A DNA stretch of 43,259 bases from positions 1 through 43,259 of the forward strand of contig JBBARC010000026.1 in the NCBI GenBank assembly GCA_040400005.1, given 5' to 3'. A program made the translations under genes and the position numbers. The stretch comes from JBBARC01 sp040400005 (lineage in GTDB: Bacteria; Pseudomonadota; Alphaproteobacteria; Acetobacterales; Acetobacteraceae). Shown in pieces: positions 17,134-25,626 of the stretch. Below the pieces are notes generated by a model that saw nothing but the letters and a program-made list of their open reading frames with translations, was not told where the DNA came from and searched no databases. Each line of letters opens with the position of its first letter. The first letter of the stretch is position 1.

Positions 17134-17598
17134 ATGATCGAAGGGTATTGCGTAAGCACTGAAGCCCGTGCGAGTTTGTGCACTATGTGTAGGAATGGAC
17201 ATACGTCTTTCGGGCGTTTTTGGGCAGGCTTACTCGTGCTGTCGATGCTGGTCTTATCGGCAGCCTCTGCCGCCCCCTGTTCCGGCCACACCGATCATCA
17301 CGGCATGGTCCCCTATCATACTACGCAAATGGCCGCCAAAACGCTGACCGGAGTGACCGTTAGCCCGGTCATTAAGGTATCAAGCCCAGGCCGTGATCAT
17401 CACGGGCATCGTGGTGCCCAGGGCCTTGGGTGCTGCGCCTTGGGCCAATGCTGTTTTGCGGCCTTCGATGTGCCTACCCCAGCCTCAGCCCAGGCACGCG
17501 CGTACCGGCTAAAAGTCGTTTACGTGCCATCAAAGGGCGACGCGGCGGCTGACCTAAGCGGCCCACCCGCAACCCCACCACCCCGATCAGACGCCTGA
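17134..17598 (+). CDS. Small secreted His/Cys-rich protein of the metal-resistance cluster
   Basis: A 154-aa protein with one hydrophobic segment (LLVLSMLVLSAASAAP, about residues 33-48), then a short metal-binding-looking region: CSGHTDHHGMVPYHT and later DHHGHRGAQGLGCCALGQCC. A start at 17188 (MCRNGHTSFGRF) would make the hydrophobic segment a tidier signal peptide. The arrangement of a signal or anchor followed by His and Cys clusters recalls small DUF2946-like proteins found with metal efflux genes, but I cannot place it in a family with certainty. It is the first gene of the cluster, about 110 bases before the TolC gene. A role as periplasmic metal chaperone or sensor is inference. Confidence 0.6.
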   Translation: MIEGYCVSTEARASLCTMCRNGHTSFGRFWAGLLVLSMLVLSAASAAPCSGHTDHHGMVPYHTTQMAAKTLTGVTVSPVIKVSSPGRDHHGHRGAQGLGCCALGQCCFAAFDVPTPASAQARAYRLKVVYVPSKGDAAADLSGPPATPPPRSDA

Positions 17599-17716
17599 TA
17601 CCGGGACTCCGTCCGCGGTAACCGCCTGCCGGTCGATCCTGACTGCAGGCATAGTTGGCTGTTCGTGCGCCTAAACCGGGGCCCGGGCAAAGACGTCATC
17701 TGACCGATTGTTCGTG

Positions 17717-18934
17717 ATGAAAATCAACTCTTTATCGACTGTGCTGCGAACCGCGGCGCGCGGCCTTTTCGTGCTAAAAATGGCATCGATCGGCCCGGCC
17801 GGCGCGCAAAGTCTGCACCAATTGGTCGAGGCCGCCGCTTCCCGCAACCCAGAGCTTGCGGCGGCCCCGGCGCGTGCTGCGTCCCGGCAGGCAGAGGTAC
17901 GCGCGGCTGGCGCCTGGACCCCGGCGCCGCCGTCGCTCGCCGGCAGTTTTGTCACCGACCAATGGCTGCATGACCGCAGCCAACGCGAGGCGCAGGTGAG
18001 CATTACCACCCCACTCTGGCTGCCCGGCCAGGGTAGTGCCAGCCGGGCGGTGGCCGTCACCGGCGTTGCCGCCGGTGATGCAGAAGCCGCGCGGCTTAAC
18101 CTGATGGTGGCAGGGCAAGTGCGCGAAGCGCTGGCCGACGTCGCCCTGGCCCGCGCCGAATTGGGTGCCGCAAAAAACCAAAACCGCGAAGCCCGCACGC
18201 TGGAGGCCGACACAATGCGCCGCCAGGCAGCGCGCGAGGCGGGCGCCACCGACATGCTGCAAGCCCAGGCGGAACGCCTAACCGCCGATCGCGCTGTGCG
18301 CGCGGCAGAAACTAACGTCGAACAAACGGAACTGGATTTCGCCACGCTCACCGGGCTGCCGGCAGCGCCAGGCGCGTTAGAAACCAGGCCAATGGCGCCG
18401 AGCCAAGTGCATCCGCTTCTGCAAGCCGCCCATGCCGCCATGGCGGCGGCAGAAGCGCGGCGCCGGCTGGCGCAGCTCGATGTGCGTGACAACCCCGAAA
18501 TCGGCTTGGTGGCGCGGCGCAACCGCGACATGTTTGGCTCGGTCTATGACAACTCGGTGGGTGTTGAGCTGCGCATTCCCCTGGCAACGGGCGCGCGCAA
18601 TGCGCCACGGCAAACGGCGGCCGAGGCCGACTATGCCCAGGCGGTTGCGGTGTTCGCGGCAGCCGGGCGCGAGGTTGCCGCGGCAATGGAAAAAGCCCGT
18701 ACCGCCTACCAGAGCGCGCTGGCGCAGCGCGACCTGGCCCATGCGCGTGCCGATTTGCTTGCGCGCGGCGCGCAGCTCAGCCGCGAGCAATACCGCGCCG
18801 GTGAGATTTCGCTGGCCGAGGATAGCCGCGCGGTTTCCTTGGGCGTGGACGGCGCGCGCGTTGCCGCCGAGGCGGATATCGCGGTGTTGCGTATGGTCGG
18901 GCGGTTTAATCAGGCAAATGGATGGATCCCATGA
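17717..18934 (+). CDS. TolC family outer-membrane efflux protein (metal RND system)
   Basis: The outer-membrane channel of the tripartite pump, 405 aa from the ATG at 17717 (a TTG at 17708 is in frame). An N-terminal signal is present though not strong (LRTAARGLFVLKMASIGPAG, then AQS). The body is the usual two long alanine-rich coiled-coil repeats: HQLVEAAASRNPELAAAPAR near the start, AEARRRLAQLDVRDNPEIGL in the second half. The end carries EQYRAGEISLAEDSRAV, the family's loop before the last helix. It overlaps the adaptor gene by 13 bases, giving the order outer-membrane channel, adaptor, pump as in czcCBA and cusCBA operons. Confidence 0.9.
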   Translation: MKINSLSTVLRTAARGLFVLKMASIGPAGAQSLHQLVEAAASRNPELAAAPARAASRQAEVRAAGAWTPAPPSLAGSFVTDQWLHDRSQREAQVSITTPLWLPGQGSASRAVAVTGVAAGDAEAARLNLMVAGQVREALADVALARAELGAAKNQNREARTLEADTMRRQAAREAGATDMLQAQAERLTADRAVRAAETNVEQTELDFATLTGLPAAPGALETRPMAPSQVHPLLQAAHAAMAAAEARRRLAQLDVRDNPEIGLVARRNRDMFGSVYDNSVGVELRIPLATGARNAPRQTAAEADYAQAVAVFAAAGREVAAAMEKARTAYQSALAQRDLAHARADLLARGAQLSREQYRAGEISLAEDSRAVSLGVDGARVAAEADIAVLRMVGRFNQANGWIP

Positions 18935-20628
18935 TCACTTTCTACCGCTGGTTAGTGGTGTGCGCCGTGCCCTTGGTGGCTGGGCTGAGCGTGGCGATGC
19001 CCGCGCGCGCGCATGAAGGCCACGATGACGCAGCGCCTCTTGCCGCCGTTTCGGCCTCGCCGCGGGCGGAAGCGCATTCCGATGCGTTTGAAGTGGTGGT
19101 GACCCTGGCCACGTCCCATCGATTGATCATTTGGCTGGATCGGCAGGCAACCAACGCACCCGTCACCGGCGCGACCATGACGGTGAGTGATGGCGCTGGC
19201 GCAGAGCTTGCGGCCCAGCCGCAAGCTGACGGTAGCTATACAGCGGAGCCCCCATGGGCGGCGGTTCCTGGCAAGCATGATCTGTCATTGACCGTCACTG
19301 CGGGCAGCACGGCCGACCTACTGGCAACGGTGTTGACGGTTCCAGACCAGGCCGCGCTGCCGCGGGCATTGCCCGGCACCGCTAATCCGGCAGGGGGATG
19401 GCTTACGCGCATGTGGGCCACGATGCTGGGCGCCGCGGGATGGCTGCTGGTGTTTGTATCTGGCGTGGCCGCCGGTTTGATCTGGCGCCGGGTGGTGGGC
19501 CGGGCGACCAAGGTGGCCGTTCTGCTCGCCATCGGTGCGGCCGCACTTGCGCCCCCCGCGGCCGCCCATAACGGCGCGGATGACGGCGACGCGCCGGCCG
19601 GGCAGTTAACCTCGGATGCGCCGCATCGTTTGGCCGATGGCAGCGTGTTTTTGCCTAAACCCGCCCAGCACCTGCTGGCAATACGCACGATTGGGGCCGT
19701 GGTGCAGCCGGCAGCGCGCAGCGTGCAACTGATGGGGGAAATCGCCGCCGACCCCAACGCCGCCGGTCAGGTGCAAGCCAGCGGGCCGGGGCGGGTAACA
19801 TTTGCGCCAGGGGGGCCAGGGGGGCCAGGCCGGCTCGCGACACTTGGGCAGCAGGTGCGCGCAGGCGATGTGCTGGCGGAAATTGAGCCGGTTTTGGGTG
19901 GGGTTGAGCGCAGCACCACCGGGGCACAGGCGGCGGAAATCGCCCAAAGCCTGCGCGTGGCCGAGCAACGTGCAGCGCGGCTGGCAACCCTTGCCGGCAG
20001 CGTCGCCGGCAAGGACATCGACGAAGCGCGCGAGGACGTGCGTGGTCTGCGCCGCCGCCAGGCCGCCATTACCGCCGGTCTATCATTGCCTGAAATCCTC
20101 CGCGCGCCGGTCAGCGGCATCGTCTCTACCGCGCGCGCGGTATCTGGCCAGGTGGTCGACCGCAGCGACGTGCTGTTCGAGATTATTGATCCACAGCGTT
20201 TATGGGTGCTGGCCGGCGCCTTCGATGCGGCTGTTGCCGGGCACATCATCGGCGGGGCGGCGGTAACCGAGGACGGCCAGGCCCTGACATTATCCTTCGT
20301 CGGGGCGGGGCGTTCGCTGCGCGAGGGCGCGGTGCCGTTGGCATTTCGGATCAACACACCACCGCCCGGCCTCAACGTCGGCATGCCAGTGAAGCTTTAT
20401 GCAACGCTCACTGCCACCCAATCGGGGATTGCGTTGCCGCGGACAGCCCTGGTGCGCCTGCCTAACGGCCAGGATGCGGTGTGGGAACATCCCTCGGCTG
20501 AGCGCTTTGTCGCGCGCCCGGTGCGGGTAGCAACGCTCGATGGCGCGCAGGTGCTGGTTGTCGCGGGGCTTGCGCCCGGCGCACGGGTTGTGATCAGCGG
20601 CGCCGATTTACTTGGCCAGGTGCGCTGA
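18922..20628 (+). CDS. RND periplasmic adaptor (membrane-fusion protein) with an extra N-terminal domain
   Basis: A 568-aa adaptor, longer than the usual 350-450 aa. Residues 1-30 are a signal peptide, and the mature end starts HEGHDD. About residues 50-140 form a beta-rich domain (FEVVVTLATSHRLIIWLD, TGATMTVSDGAGAEL), then a transmembrane helix (166-187). A second signal-like stretch follows (196-214, ending PPAAAHNGADDGD). The standard adaptor starts near 230: the barrel-sandwich lipoyl half (GRVTFAPGG...GDVLAEIEPV), a hairpin (EIAQSLRVAEQRAARLATLA) and the beta-barrel (GLNVGMPVKLYATLTATQSG). The layout looks like a fusion of a separate membrane-anchored periplasmic protein to the adaptor. 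It overlaps its neighbours on both sides. Confidence 0.88.
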   Translation: MDPMITFYRWLVVCAVPLVAGLSVAMPARAHEGHDDAAPLAAVSASPRAEAHSDAFEVVVTLATSHRLIIWLDRQATNAPVTGATMTVSDGAGAELAAQPQADGSYTAEPPWAAVPGKHDLSLTVTAGSTADLLATVLTVPDQAALPRALPGTANPAGGWLTRMWATMLGAAGWLLVFVSGVAAGLIWRRVVGRATKVAVLLAIGAAALAPPAAAHNGADDGDAPAGQLTSDAPHRLADGSVFLPKPAQHLLAIRTIGAVVQPAARSVQLMGEIAADPNAAGQVQASGPGRVTFAPGGPGGPGRLATLGQQVRAGDVLAEIEPVLGGVERSTTGAQAAEIAQSLRVAEQRAARLATLAGSVAGKDIDEAREDVRGLRRRQAAITAGLSLPEILRAPVSGIVSTARAVSGQVVDRSDVLFEIIDPQRLWVLAGAFDAAVAGHIIGGAAVTEDGQALTLSFVGAGRSLREGAVPLAFRINTPPPGLNVGMPVKLYATLTATQSGIALPRTALVRLPNGQDAVWEHPSAERFVARPVRVATLDGAQVLVVAGLAPGARVVISGADLLGQVR

Positions 20629-23600
20629 TGGGGAGAATTTTCAGCTTTATCCTCGTTGCGTCATTGCGCAGCCGCGTGCTGGTGCTGGTGCTGGCGGGCA
20701 TATTAACGGTTTATGGCGCGCTTACACTGACGCGCCTGCCAGTGGATGTGTTTCCCGACCTGAACCGGCCGACTGTAACGTTGATGACCGAAGCTGAGGG
20801 CATGGCGCCGGAAGAGGTCGAGCAATTGGTAACAACCCCGCTGGAAACCGCCATGAGCGGCATGCCGGGGGTGACCCGCGTGCGCTCGGTTTCGGGGGTG
20901 GGCCTATCGATCGCCTATGTCGAATTCGGCTGGGGCACCGATATTCGCATCGCACGCCAAACGGTCGCCGAGCGGCTGACCCTGGTGCGCGACCAGTTAC
21001 CACCGGCAATTGTGCCGCAAATGGGGCCGCTCACGTCCATCATGGGGGAGATCATGCTGATCGGCGTTTCCGGCGCCGGCCAGGTTTCCCCCATGGCGCT
21101 GCGCGAACTGGCGGACTTCACCTTACGGCCACGGCTTTTGGCAATACCGGGGGTGGCCCAGGTGATCCCGATCGGTGGCGAGGTGCGCCAATACCAAGTG
21201 ACGCCGGATGTGGCCGCCATGGCGCGGCTGGCCGTGACGCTTGACGAGGTGCAGCGCGCGGTGGCGGGTTTTGGCGGCAACGGCGGTGGCGGCGTGGTTG
21301 ATCAGAACGGCGCCGAATACGTTGTTCGCAGCATTGGCCGCACCACGCGGATCGAGGATTTGCGCAGTCTGGTGGTGCATGTTCGCAATGGTCACGCGGT
21401 CACCGTGGGCCAGGTGGCGGATGTTGATTTTGCCGCCAAGTTCAGCCGTGGCGATGCCGGGTACGACGGCAAACCGGCAGTGATCCTGTCGGTGCAAAAG
21501 CAGCCGGGCGCCGATACGGTGGCGGTGACCGCAGATATCGAACGCGCGCTTGCAACAATCGGCCATACCCTGCCGCCCGGCGTGCGGGCCGACAAAGTGC
21601 TGTTCCGGCAGGCCAATTTCATTTCTGCCTCGGTTGCCAATGTGGGCGCCGCCTTGCGCGATGCGGTGGTGGTGGTGGCCGGTGTCTTGTTTTTGTTTCT
21701 GCTGAATGGCCGCACCACGGCGATTTCGCTGACCGCTATACCGCTGTCCCTGTTGATCACGGTTATGGTGTTTCAATTACTTGGGCTGTCGATCAACACC
21801 ATGACGCTCGGCGGGCTTGCGATCGCCATCGGTGAATTGGTCGATGACGCGGTGGTGGGTGTTGAAAACGTCCTGCGCCGGCTGAAGGAAAACCGTAACC
21901 GCGACGATAGGCAATCGATTCTTGCGGTGGTGGCGGAAGCGAGCCAGGAAGTGCGATCTGGCATCGTCTATGCGACGCTTATTATCGTGCTGGTGTTCTT
22001 GCCGCTATTTGCGCTATCGGGAATCGAGGGGCGGCTTTTCGCGCCGCTTGGTATTGCCTATATCGTTTCTATTCTCGCAAGCCTGGTCACATCGGTAACC
22101 GTCACCCCAGTGCTGTGTTTTTATCTGCTGCCTGGGCTGAAAAATCTCGACGGCGCAGAAAGCCCATTGGTGCGGTGGCTAAAAATCGCCGACCGGCGTT
22201 TGCTGGTATGGTCGTTCGCGCATCGCCGCATGCTGCTGGTGAGCGCCGCACTGGCGGTGTTCGCTGCAAGCCTGCTGGCGGCCAGCCTGCCGCGCGCCTT
22301 TCTGCCGCCGTTTAACGAAGGCACGCTTACGCTCAATATGAGTTTCCGGCCGGGCATTGGTCTGGCGGAATCAAGCCGGCTCGCCGCGATTGCAGAGCGG
22401 CTGGTTATGGCGGTGCCAGAGGTTACCTCGGTTGGGCGGCGCACCGGGCGGGCGGAAATGGATGAGCATGCCGAGGGCGTTCATGCCAGCGAAATGGATA
22501 TCGACCTCGCCCCATCCGCGCGCACCAAAGAGGAGATATTGGCGGATGTTCGCAAGCGTGTTTCCATTCTACCGGCCGCCGTCAATATCGGGCAACCGAT
22601 CGGGCACCGCCTGGAACATCTTCTATCCGGCGTAAATGCCGCAATCGCGGTCAAGATTTTTGGCCCTGATCTTGATACGCTGCGCGGCCTTGCCGATGAT
22701 CTGCGGCAACGGCTGACCGCTATACCTGGGCTGGTCGATTTGCAGGTTGAACGCCAGGTGCGCGTGCCCCAGGTGCAGGTGCGGTTCGATTACGACCGCG
22801 CGGCACTGCATGGCGTCACCCCCGGCGCGGTTAACGATACACTGGCAACCCTTGCTGGCGGCAAAATCGTCTCCCAGGTGATTGATGGGGCGCGGCGTTT
22901 TGATGTTGTGCTGCGCCTGCGTGATGCTGATCGCGGCGTTGCGGGATTGAGCGGATTGCTGATTGAAACACCTGGTGGCCGGGTGCCGCTATCCGCCGTC
23001 GCCAGCATCGAAGATACCGACGGCCCCAATCAAATTCTGCATGAGGGCGGCATGCGGCGGATTGTGGTGCAGGCGAATACTGATGGCTCTGATATGGGTG
23101 CCATCACCGGCGCGATCCGCGCGCAGACGCGCCTGCTTGCCTTGCCCGCCGGCTATACTGTGGCGGTGGAGGGGACATTTCTGGAACAGGAACGATCCAC
23201 ACAGCTTATTTTGCTGCTTGCACTGGTGTCGTTCGCGATGATTTTTGTGGTGTTACAGGGCCGTTACCAGTCTGCAGTACTAACACTGATTATCATGGGC
23301 AATATTCCGCTGGCGCTGATCGGTAGTGTCGCCGCCTTACTGGTATCAGGGCAACCGTTGTCGGTGGCGACAATGATTGGGTTCATCACACTAACCGGGA
23401 TTAGTGCGCGCAATGGTATCTTGAAGGTCAGCCACTACATCAACTTGGTTTTGCACGAAGGCGAAGTGTTCGGCGCAGACATGGTTGTGCGCGGTAGCCT
23501 CGAGCGGCTAACGCCGGTGCTGATGACTGCGTTTTCTGCGGGCTTTGCCTTACTGCCATTGATGATTGGCGCCGATGCACCGGGTAAGGAAATTTTGCAC

Positions 23601-23753
23601 CCCGTCGCTATCGTGATTTTCGGCGGGCTGATCAGTGCTACGTTGCTCGATACGCTGCTGACACCAGTACTGTTCCTGATGTTCGGCGGCGCCCCGGTTG
23701 CGCGCCTGGTTGTGCGCCAGGCCGAAGCATCACTTGCCCATGAGACTTTCTAA
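20628..23753 (+). CDS. Heavy-metal efflux RND pump (HME-RND, CzcA/CusA family)
   Basis: The 1041-aa proton-driven inner-membrane pump of the tripartite system. Twelve membrane helices in the RND pattern are visible. Residues near the start (LTRLPVDVFPDLNRPTVTLM) and GRAEMDEHAEGVHASEMDI in the periplasmic porter domain are typical of the heavy-metal branch. The helix 4 motif reads AIGELVDDAVVGVENVLRRL with Asp406-Asp407. CzcA-type pumps have VDGA and CusA-type pumps VDAA at this place, so the proton-relay signature fits neither textbook class. The start ATG overlaps the adaptor stop by one base. With the cupredoxin downstream and the copper ATPase remnant upstream, copper or silver is the best guess; zinc, cobalt or nickel are not excluded. 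Confidence 0.92.
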   Translation: MGRIFSFILVASLRSRVLVLVLAGILTVYGALTLTRLPVDVFPDLNRPTVTLMTEAEGMAPEEVEQLVTTPLETAMSGMPGVTRVRSVSGVGLSIAYVEFGWGTDIRIARQTVAERLTLVRDQLPPAIVPQMGPLTSIMGEIMLIGVSGAGQVSPMALRELADFTLRPRLLAIPGVAQVIPIGGEVRQYQVTPDVAAMARLAVTLDEVQRAVAGFGGNGGGGVVDQNGAEYVVRSIGRTTRIEDLRSLVVHVRNGHAVTVGQVADVDFAAKFSRGDAGYDGKPAVILSVQKQPGADTVAVTADIERALATIGHTLPPGVRADKVLFRQANFISASVANVGAALRDAVVVVAGVLFLFLLNGRTTAISLTAIPLSLLITVMVFQLLGLSINTMTLGGLAIAIGELVDDAVVGVENVLRRLKENRNRDDRQSILAVVAEASQEVRSGIVYATLIIVLVFLPLFALSGIEGRLFAPLGIAYIVSILASLVTSVTVTPVLCFYLLPGLKNLDGAESPLVRWLKIADRRLLVWSFAHRRMLLVSAALAVFAASLLAASLPRAFLPPFNEGTLTLNMSFRPGIGLAESSRLAAIAERLVMAVPEVTSVGRRTGRAEMDEHAEGVHASEMDIDLAPSARTKEEILADVRKRVSILPAAVNIGQPIGHRLEHLLSGVNAAIAVKIFGPDLDTLRGLADDLRQRLTAIPGLVDLQVERQVRVPQVQVRFDYDRAALHGVTPGAVNDTLATLAGGKIVSQVIDGARRFDVVLRLRDADRGVAGLSGLLIETPGGRVPLSAVASIEDTDGPNQILHEGGMRRIVVQANTDGSDMGAITGAIRAQTRLLALPAGYTVAVEGTFLEQERSTQLILLLALVSFAMIFVVLQGRYQSAVLTLIIMGNIPLALIGSVAALLVSGQPLSVATMIGFITLTGISARNGILKVSHYINLVLHEGEVFGADMVVRGSLERLTPVLMTAFSAGFALLPLMIGADAPGKEILHPVAIVIFGGLISATLLDTLLTPVLFLMFGGAPVARLVVRQAEASLAHETF

Positions 23754-23774
23754 CCATATCGAAGGAGATTGACC

Positions 23775-24155
23775 GTGCACAAAATACTTATTCTTGCTGC
23801 GGCCCTTATCGGCCCCCCCCTATTCGCGCAGGCCCATGGCACAGCGCCTGCCGCCACCCATGGCGGTGTGGTCGCTGAGGACTCAACCGAGCATTGGGTG
23901 GAATGCGTGATCAAAGGCAATCAGCTGACGGCTTTTGTCATGGATGAAGACAAGCGTCCCATTCCGAGCGCGCAGATTGCCGGCAAGGCGACCGTGCTTG
24001 CCGGCAGCAAAATCCAACATGTGACACTGGCGCCCGGCACTGCAAATAGCCTGATTGGCTTGCTGACAGACGCCGCCTCCGGGCACACCACAGTGGTTCT
24101 GTCGTTAACGATCGGCGGTGTTCCTAGCCAGTCTCGTGTGGTGCTGGCACCGTGA
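23775..24155 (+). CDS. Small periplasmic protein of the metal-efflux operon, function unknown
   Basis: A 126-aa secreted protein. The start is the GTG at 23775, 7 bases after AAGGAG; a TTG at 23769 would be only 2 bases from it. A signal peptide (VHKILILAAALIGPPLFAQA) is followed by HGTAPAATHGGVVAED, a His-containing mature N-terminus, then a beta-rich body (HWVECVIKGNQLTAFVMDED, SKIQHVTLAPGTANSLIGLL). I remember similar short proteins beside metal-exporting RND operons but cannot name the family. It starts about 20 bases after the pump, so it is surely in the same operon. It may bind metal or help pump assembly; this is inference. Confidence 0.75.
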   Translation: MHKILILAAALIGPPLFAQAHGTAPAATHGGVVAEDSTEHWVECVIKGNQLTAFVMDEDKRPIPSAQIAGKATVLAGSKIQHVTLAPGTANSLIGLLTDAASGHTTVVLSLTIGGVPSQSRVVLAP

Positions 24156-24311
24156 CGCTGCGGGCGCCGCGATGGCTGTGGGATAATCCAACCTGCATGC
24201 GCAAGGACTGCCGCCGCCATCGCCCTGGTGGTCAGTGCGGCACCGTCGCAAACACAAGCTGCCATCAACCTATAAATCCTACGATAAGCACATAGGAAAT
24301 AGAGCAAAACA

Positions 24312-24842
24312 ATGTCTACAAATGCAATCCTACGTCAATCAACACTGGCTGCTCTCGTGATCGTTGGCATAGTACCCAATGCGCGAGCTCAGGCGATATC
24401 GCAGATGCCGATGAGCATGGCGATGCCTCAGGCAAGCGCACACCACGATGATCATGAGACGTTAACCTTTGGTGCACCAGCAATTGCCAACGCAGCCGCC
24501 CGGACTATCACTGTCACGATGAAGGACCTCAATTTTGAACCTGCGGCACTATCTGTACACAAAGGTGAGATCATCCATTTCGTCATCACAAACACAAGTG
24601 CGATCGACCACGAATTTGTGCTGGGCGATAGCGCAACACAAAAGGAGCATCGTGACGAAATGGTCGCTATGGCGAATTCTGGTCAAAGCATGGAGCATGA
24701 CGATCCCAACGCTGTTAGCGTCGCCGCCAATAAAACGGCAACACTTACCTGGAAATTCACACGAATTGGCGTTGTCGAGTATAATTGCAACATTCCCGGG
24801 CATTATGAACAAGGTATGCAAGGGGTAATTTCGGTTCGCTAG
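24312..24842 (+). CDS. Periplasmic cupredoxin (type 1 copper protein)
   Basis: A 176-aa secreted blue-copper-fold protein. The signal peptide ends near NARAQA. A Met/His-rich linker follows (QMPMSMAMPQASAHHDDHE), likely to bind copper by itself. The cupredoxin domain then runs from TITVTMKDLNFEPAALSVHK to the end, and the type 1 copper ligands are all present in the expected order: His100 in DHEF, Cys159 in YNCNIPGHYEQGM, His164 and Met169. The domain resembles the copper-resistance cupredoxins found with CopA/CusA systems. It follows the pump operon after a gap of about 155 bases, so it may have its own promoter. Confidence 0.92.
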   Translation: MSTNAILRQSTLAALVIVGIVPNARAQAISQMPMSMAMPQASAHHDDHETLTFGAPAIANAAARTITVTMKDLNFEPAALSVHKGEIIHFVITNTSAIDHEFVLGDSATQKEHRDEMVAMANSGQSMEHDDPNAVSVAANKTATLTWKFTRIGVVEYNCNIPGHYEQGMQGVISVR

Positions 24843-24873
24843 CGGTATACGTAAAAGATAAGGAACCCGTGCC

Positions 24874-25263
24874 ATGCGCAGGATTTTGCGGATGCTTACC
24901 TTCGCCACGATTGCGTTGACCATGGGTTGTGCGACGCCTTACGGAGGATCCCACTTAATCACCGCCGAGGTCGATCTCTTGCCGGTTCCTGGATTCACAT
25001 TGAGCCGCCCCGATCTTGTCGACAAACAAAAAGGCGTTCTTGTCCACGGACAGATTTGCGCGAACGGGTGGCCCCCATTCACGCGCACACACGTGTTAGC
25101 CCAACATTTGGCCGCCAATGGATCAATAATCGAGCAGTTGGAAGCTTATGTCTACGGTATGCCGGACGTATCTTCTTCAGGTTGCGGCTATTATGCGGCG
25201 GAAACTGGATGGCGTCTGGCGCCACAAGACATTATTCGTATTGGACCGGTGCTGGCCAAGTGA
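24874..25263 (+). CDS. Small putative lipoprotein, function unknown
   Basis: A 129-aa protein starting MRRILRMLTFATIALTMGCA. The basic start, hydrophobic core and LTMGC lipobox predict a lipoprotein with the modified Cys at residue 19. The mature part (VDLLPVPGFTLSRPDLVDKQ, later SSGCGYYAAETGWRLAPQD) contains one more Cys and a beta-rich pattern; no family is recognised. It begins 31 bases after the cupredoxin stop, so the two are probably co-transcribed, and it may be part of the copper response. Confidence 0.7.
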   Translation: MRRILRMLTFATIALTMGCATPYGGSHLITAEVDLLPVPGFTLSRPDLVDKQKGVLVHGQICANGWPPFTRTHVLAQHLAANGSIIEQLEAYVYGMPDVSSSGCGYYAAETGWRLAPQDIIRIGPVLAK

Positions 25264-25308
25264 AGATGAGCCCAATGGTTAATAGTATTTCGTGCTTCGC
25301 ACGAAGCC

Positions 25309-25375
25309 CCCCGCCTATCCTTGGGACTATCCTTGGGACTATCCATGGGACTATCCATGGGACTATCCTTGGGCT
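25309..25375. repeat. 12-bp tandem repeats (GGGACTATCCWT)
   Basis: Five near-identical units of GGGACTATCCTT or GGGACTATCCAT in tandem. In the plus frame they would spell Tyr-Pro-Trp-Asp repeats, but that open frame has no good start and runs antisense to a better lipoprotein gene, so I treat this as non-coding repeat DNA. Confidence 0.85.
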
Positions 25376-25402
25376 AACAGCAAATCCGCAACCGGATCGG
25401 CG

Positions 25403-25621
25403 CTAACCGCCGCCGGTGCTTTGGGGGCCGCGATCCATGTGCAGGCCGGCGGCGGTGCCGTTGCCCATTGGCGCGGCACTATCGCCGCACAGGCGTGATC
25501 CGGTGCCGGGATCGCAGAACACGGTGTGTGGCGCGTTTGGCGCGGAATGATCGATGCACCCGCCCAACGCTAACATAGCAGTGGTGGCCAGAGTAAAATG
25601 AAAATAAGATGACAAACGCAT
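25403..25621 (-). CDS. Small putative lipoprotein downstream of serS
   Basis: A 72-aa protein starting with the ATG at 25621, five bases after the serS stop. It has a lipoprotein signal (TLATTAMLALGGC) with the lipobox LGGC, then a short Pro/Gly/Ser-rich mature part (IDHSAPNAPHTVFCDPGTGS). No known family. The tight spacing to serS suggests co-transcription. An overlapping plus-strand frame is less plausible because it has only low-complexity content and no start signal. Confidence 0.55.
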   Translation of the reverse strand: MRLSSYFHFTLATTAMLALGGCIDHSAPNAPHTVFCDPGTGSRLCGDSAAPMGNGTAAGLHMDRGPQSTGGG

Positions 25622-25626
25622 CAACT

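Noticed and set aside
24180..24290. Signal-peptide-like reading (ARTAAAIALVVSAAPSQTQA) between two metal genes
   Set aside because: No start codon in frame and an early stop; could be a remnant of a secreted protein, but too short to support.
25292..25498. Plus-strand frame with Tyr-Pro-Trp-Asp repeats
   Set aside because: Tempting as a repeat peptide, but it has no Shine-Dalgarno or signal, ends in low-complexity text, and overlaps a better lipoprotein gene on the other strand.
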